In this document: piece after piece, positions 6,793 to 8,918 of the stretch
How the letters are laid out: each line of letters opens with the position of its first letter
Position numbering within the stretch: the stretch's first letter is position 1
Made by a program: the position numbers and the translations under genes
The notes under the pieces: generated by a model
Told to the model about the DNA's origin: nothing
Seen by the model: the letters and a program-made list of their open reading frames with translations, nothing else
Databases searched by the model: none
Assembly: GCA_015232735.1 (NCBI GenBank)
Contig: JADFZC010000087.1
Span: forward strand, 1 to 8,918
DNA: 8,918 bases
DNA from: Oligoflexales bacterium
GTDB taxonomy: Bacteria; Bdellovibrionota; Oligoflexia; Oligoflexales; Oligoflexaceae
Direction: 5' to 3'

Positions 6793-8717
6793 ACATCAAT
6801 AAAAGTCGCGACGACAACCGGCCTTTTTGATGTGTTTTTCAAAAGGTATTCTGAGAGTTTTTTTTCAATTTCGCCTTTCAGTTCCTCCATTTTTATTCTT
6901 GGCTTTTGGTGCTCCCATCTTTCCATGATCGCACGGACTCTCTTTTTGGCTTCATTGGCAGTGTGTTTCGAATCCTTTGAGGAGAGAAATCCGCATGTGA
7001 CGACATCGGGCAATTTCTTCAGGTGTCCCGTACCTGCTGAAAGTGTGATGATGATATTAAAGAAGCCGCTTTGGGCCAAAAGCTGCCTCTCTTTAATCAC
7101 GGATGTCTGAAGTTCTCCGACCCTTCCGCCGTCGACAATCATCATCTCCGCCTCAACTTTCTCTTTTCTTACGAACATCTTTCCGTCAATAAAATCGATG
7201 ATGGTGCCGTTTTCTGCGATAACGATATTCTCACGAGGAAATCCGGCGAGGGAAATGGCCTCGGCATGGGAATGGGTCATCGAGCGGTAGCCATATCCCG
7301 GCATGAAGTATTTTGGACGAATCTGCTGGTTAATCCATATGAGTTCACCCGCGTTGCCATGTCCTGTTGAATGAATGTCGCTTGTCCTGTAGTGCATGAT
7401 GCTCAGCTCCGAAATAAAGAGAAGGTCCTTGAGAGCCTGGACAGCACTCTCATTTCCAGGAATTACAGATGAAGAGAATAGAATCGTGTCACTTTTATTC
7501 AGTTTTATGTCGTTATGCTTGTCCATGGCAATCCGGTTGAGGGATGCAAACTCCTCTCCCTGTGCCCCGGTGGCAAGAATCAGAATCTTTCCCGGGGGAT
7601 ATAGGCTGATATCCTTCGCATCGATAATAAGATTCTTCGGAAGATCGAAAAGTCCGACCTTCTCGGCGATCTCAAGATTTGAACGAATGCTGCGCCCCTC
7701 AAGCACGACTTTTTTGCCGCATTCCTTTGCGACATTTATGATTTTGATCATCCTTGTAATCTGTGAGGCGAAAGTGCTTATAATAAGCCGGCCTTCGGAT
7801 TTTCGAATAATCTGTGCGATGTTTTCCTGAACCTCACGCTCGGTTATCGAAAAGCCCGGTTTTTCGGCATTCGTGGAGTCGGCAATAAAAAACAGATTGT
7901 TTTCCTGCCCCAGCCGGGAGAAACATTTTTTTTCCTCATCCGTAGGTATGCCTCCGTCATGATCCAGCTTTAGATCTCCTGATATAATTATATTTCCCTG
8001 GGGAGTTTCGATCTTGACTCCCATTGCATCGGGGATGGAGTGGGTGACCGCGAAGGTTGAAATGAAGGTGTGACCAACCTTGAAACGGGCATCCGGCTCA
8101 ACTACATGGATTCTCAACTTTGGTTTGCCGGGAAACTCCTCCTGCCTTTTTTCAATAATTGAGGCCGAGAGCTTTCTTGTAAAAATGGGCGGGTTACCTA
8201 TCCTTTCCATGATAAAAGGTATTCCGCCTATGTGATCCAGGTGTGCATGGGTGATAAAAACGCCCTTGATCCGGTTCTTCCTGGATTCAAGGTATTTTGT
8301 GTTTGGCAAAATATAATCAACACCCGGAGTCATGTTATCCGTTGAAAACTCAAAACCCACATCAGTCAGGAAGATGTCATCACCAACCTCGATGATTATC
8401 ATGTTGCGGCCGACCTCTTCAACCCCGCCAATGGGAATCACTCTCACCCGGTTCTTTTGTGATTTGGATTTTTGTTTTCTCCTCGGCCGCGACATTTTCT
8501 TTTGCGGAGCCCCGGGAATATGGGGTGATTTTTGAACCTCCTTTTCTGTTTTTTGTGCATGATGACTCTTTTGAATTGTTTTGCCATCCGCGTCAGATTT
8601 GGTTTTTTTCCTGAATCTCGATTTGCGATGAGGTCTTTTTTTCCCTGGGCCAGGTGCCTTTTTATTTGATTCATCCTGAAACTTCGCGGTCATATCGTCC
8701 TTTATTTCTTTTGTCAT
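6789..8717 (-). CDS. rnj: Ribonuclease J with basic N-terminal tail and an altered metal-ligand motif
   Basis: RNase J is a cytoplasmic metallo-beta-lactamase/beta-CASP ribonuclease with 5'-3' exonuclease and endonuclease activity in mRNA decay and rRNA maturation. The product is 642 residues. Residues 1-90 form a tail rich in Lys/Arg (about a third), and the core of about 550 residues starts at VRVIPIGGVEEVGRN. Motifs are THAHLDHIGG (His157, His159, Asp161, His162), VTHSIPD (His226), ISGDLKLD (Asp248), ADSTNAEKPGFS, a beta-CASP TFASQITR and GRSIRSN, TGAQGEE, IPGNE (420-423) and HSTGHG with His453. The usual PxHGE motif reads PGYGY, so Tyr475 stands where a metal-binding His is expected. The C-terminus ends with SKRPVVVATFIDV. 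The start is uncertain: ATG 8717 has no visible ribosome binding site, whereas the ATG of residue 9 (8693) follows AAAGGA by four bases. Confidence 0.93.
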   Translation of the reverse strand: MTKEIKDDMTAKFQDESNKKAPGPGKKRPHRKSRFRKKTKSDADGKTIQKSHHAQKTEKEVQKSPHIPGAPQKKMSRPRRKQKSKSQKNRVRVIPIGGVEEVGRNMIIIEVGDDIFLTDVGFEFSTDNMTPGVDYILPNTKYLESRKNRIKGVFITHAHLDHIGGIPFIMERIGNPPIFTRKLSASIIEKRQEEFPGKPKLRIHVVEPDARFKVGHTFISTFAVTHSIPDAMGVKIETPQGNIIISGDLKLDHDGGIPTDEEKKCFSRLGQENNLFFIADSTNAEKPGFSITEREVQENIAQIIRKSEGRLIISTFASQITRMIKIINVAKECGKKVVLEGRSIRSNLEIAEKVGLFDLPKNLIIDAKDISLYPPGKILILATGAQGEEFASLNRIAMDKHNDIKLNKSDTILFSSSVIPGNESAVQALKDLLFISELSIMHYRTSDIHSTGHGNAGELIWINQQIRPKYFMPGYGYRSMTHSHAEAISLAGFPRENIVIAENGTIIDFIDGKMFVRKEKVEAEMMIVDGGRVGELQTSVIKERQLLAQSGFFNIIITLSAGTGHLKKLPDVVTCGFLSSKDSKHTANEAKKRVRAIMERWEHQKPRIKMEELKGEIEKKLSEYLLKNTSKRPVVVATFIDV

Positions 8718-8862
8718 GAGTTTACAACTGTCTGATGCAATTTATTAGTACATGTCGTCTGGTAACTCCGGATCTGAAAATATGTCGACAGGTCAGTTTT
8801 ATTTTATGCCGGACATTCATAAAACTCAAATTATATCCAATCAAATCGAAAATGCGATAAAT
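8718..8862 (-). promoter_or_regulatory. AT-rich upstream region of the RNase J gene with a possible -10 box
   Basis: No open frame with family features is seen here. On the minus strand a TATAAT occurs at 8835-8830, which would place a transcript start near 8823 and a leader of about 105 bases. No convincing TTGACA-like -35 lies 16-18 bases upstream, so the promoter call rests on the -10 alone. An 8-base palindrome TGTCGACA is at 8783-8790 inside the would-be leader; a regulator site is possible but unsupported. Confidence 0.25.
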
Positions 8863-8918
8863 TTAATCTGATACCTGCCTGCTCATCAAGTTTAAGGAAA
8901 CCTCGTCCTTCAGGCCCG
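8863..8918 (-). CDS. Possible C-terminal fragment of a minus-strand gene continuing outside the window
   Basis: Reading leftward from the right edge, one frame gives GLKDEVSLNLMSRQVSD followed by TAA at 8865-8863. Third codon positions are mostly G or C, as in the genes of this window, which is why this frame is preferred over another open frame here that uses AT-ending codons and stops later. With only 17 residues the family cannot be recognised. If real, it would be upstream of and in the same direction as the RNase J gene, about 145 bases away. Confidence 0.28.
   Translation of the reverse strand, partial: GLKDEVSLNLMSRQVSD

Noticed and set aside
8863..8918. Minus-strand GCCTGAAGGACGAGG at the right edge resembling the GATGAAGGACGTG near the 5' end of 23S rRNA
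   Set aside because: The bases after it do not continue as 23S rRNA, so the match is short and accidental.
1..8918. Search for a cobalamin riboswitch, tRNA, CRISPR array, insertion sequence or attachment site
   Set aside because: No B12-box-like conserved sequence, cloverleaf, regularly spaced repeats, transposase or terminal repeats were seen.

Overview
The window looks like part of a chromosome from an anaerobic bacterium that makes cobalamin (vitamin B12) by the early-cobalt-insertion (anaerobic) route. The evidence is the gene set: CbiB, CbiP and CbiC, with the nucleotide-loop genes cobS, cobU and cobD. From memory of the families, the CobS C-terminus and the very short CobU resemble versions found in Clostridia. 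The RNase J on the other strand looks less like a typical Firmicutes protein and more like divergent forms from uncultured lineages. I therefore do not assign a phylum.

Positions 1-6780, plus strand, hold one compact operon-like run of eight genes that continues upstream of the window. They are cobS (5' end missing), a short cobU-like gene, a CobC-like histidine phosphatase, cbiB, cobD, an ApgM-like phosphoglycerate-mutase-family gene, cbiP and cbiC. Most junctions are four-base overlaps (GTGA or ATGA) or gaps of a few bases, which suggests translational coupling. The two larger gaps are 36 bases before cbiB, which holds a perfect 8-bp hairpin touching the ribosome binding site, and 19 bases before cbiC. 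No riboswitch is visible; any B12 control element would lie upstream of position 1.

Together the genes cover several steps. CbiC (methyl migration) acts on the corrin ring, and CbiP amidates its side chains. CobD makes aminopropanol phosphate from threonine phosphate, and CbiB attaches the aminopropanol arm. CobU activates cobinamide, CobS joins it to the lower ligand, and the CobC-like enzyme removes the phosphate. The ApgM-like protein has no standard place in the pathway. It sits between cobD and cbiP, overlaps cobD by four bases, and keeps the full set of metal ligands and the catalytic serine. It is the most interesting candidate here for an unassigned step, for example supply of threonine phosphate or an alternative phosphatase.

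Positions 6789-8717, minus strand, encode a ribonuclease J with a lysine/arginine-rich N-terminal tail of about 90 residues. A tyrosine replaces one of the usual metal-binding histidines. The gene converges on cbiC with only 8 bases between the stop codons. Positions 8718-8918 are mostly non-coding and AT-rich, with a possible -10 box for the RNase J gene and, at the edge, a possible C-terminal scrap of another minus-strand gene.
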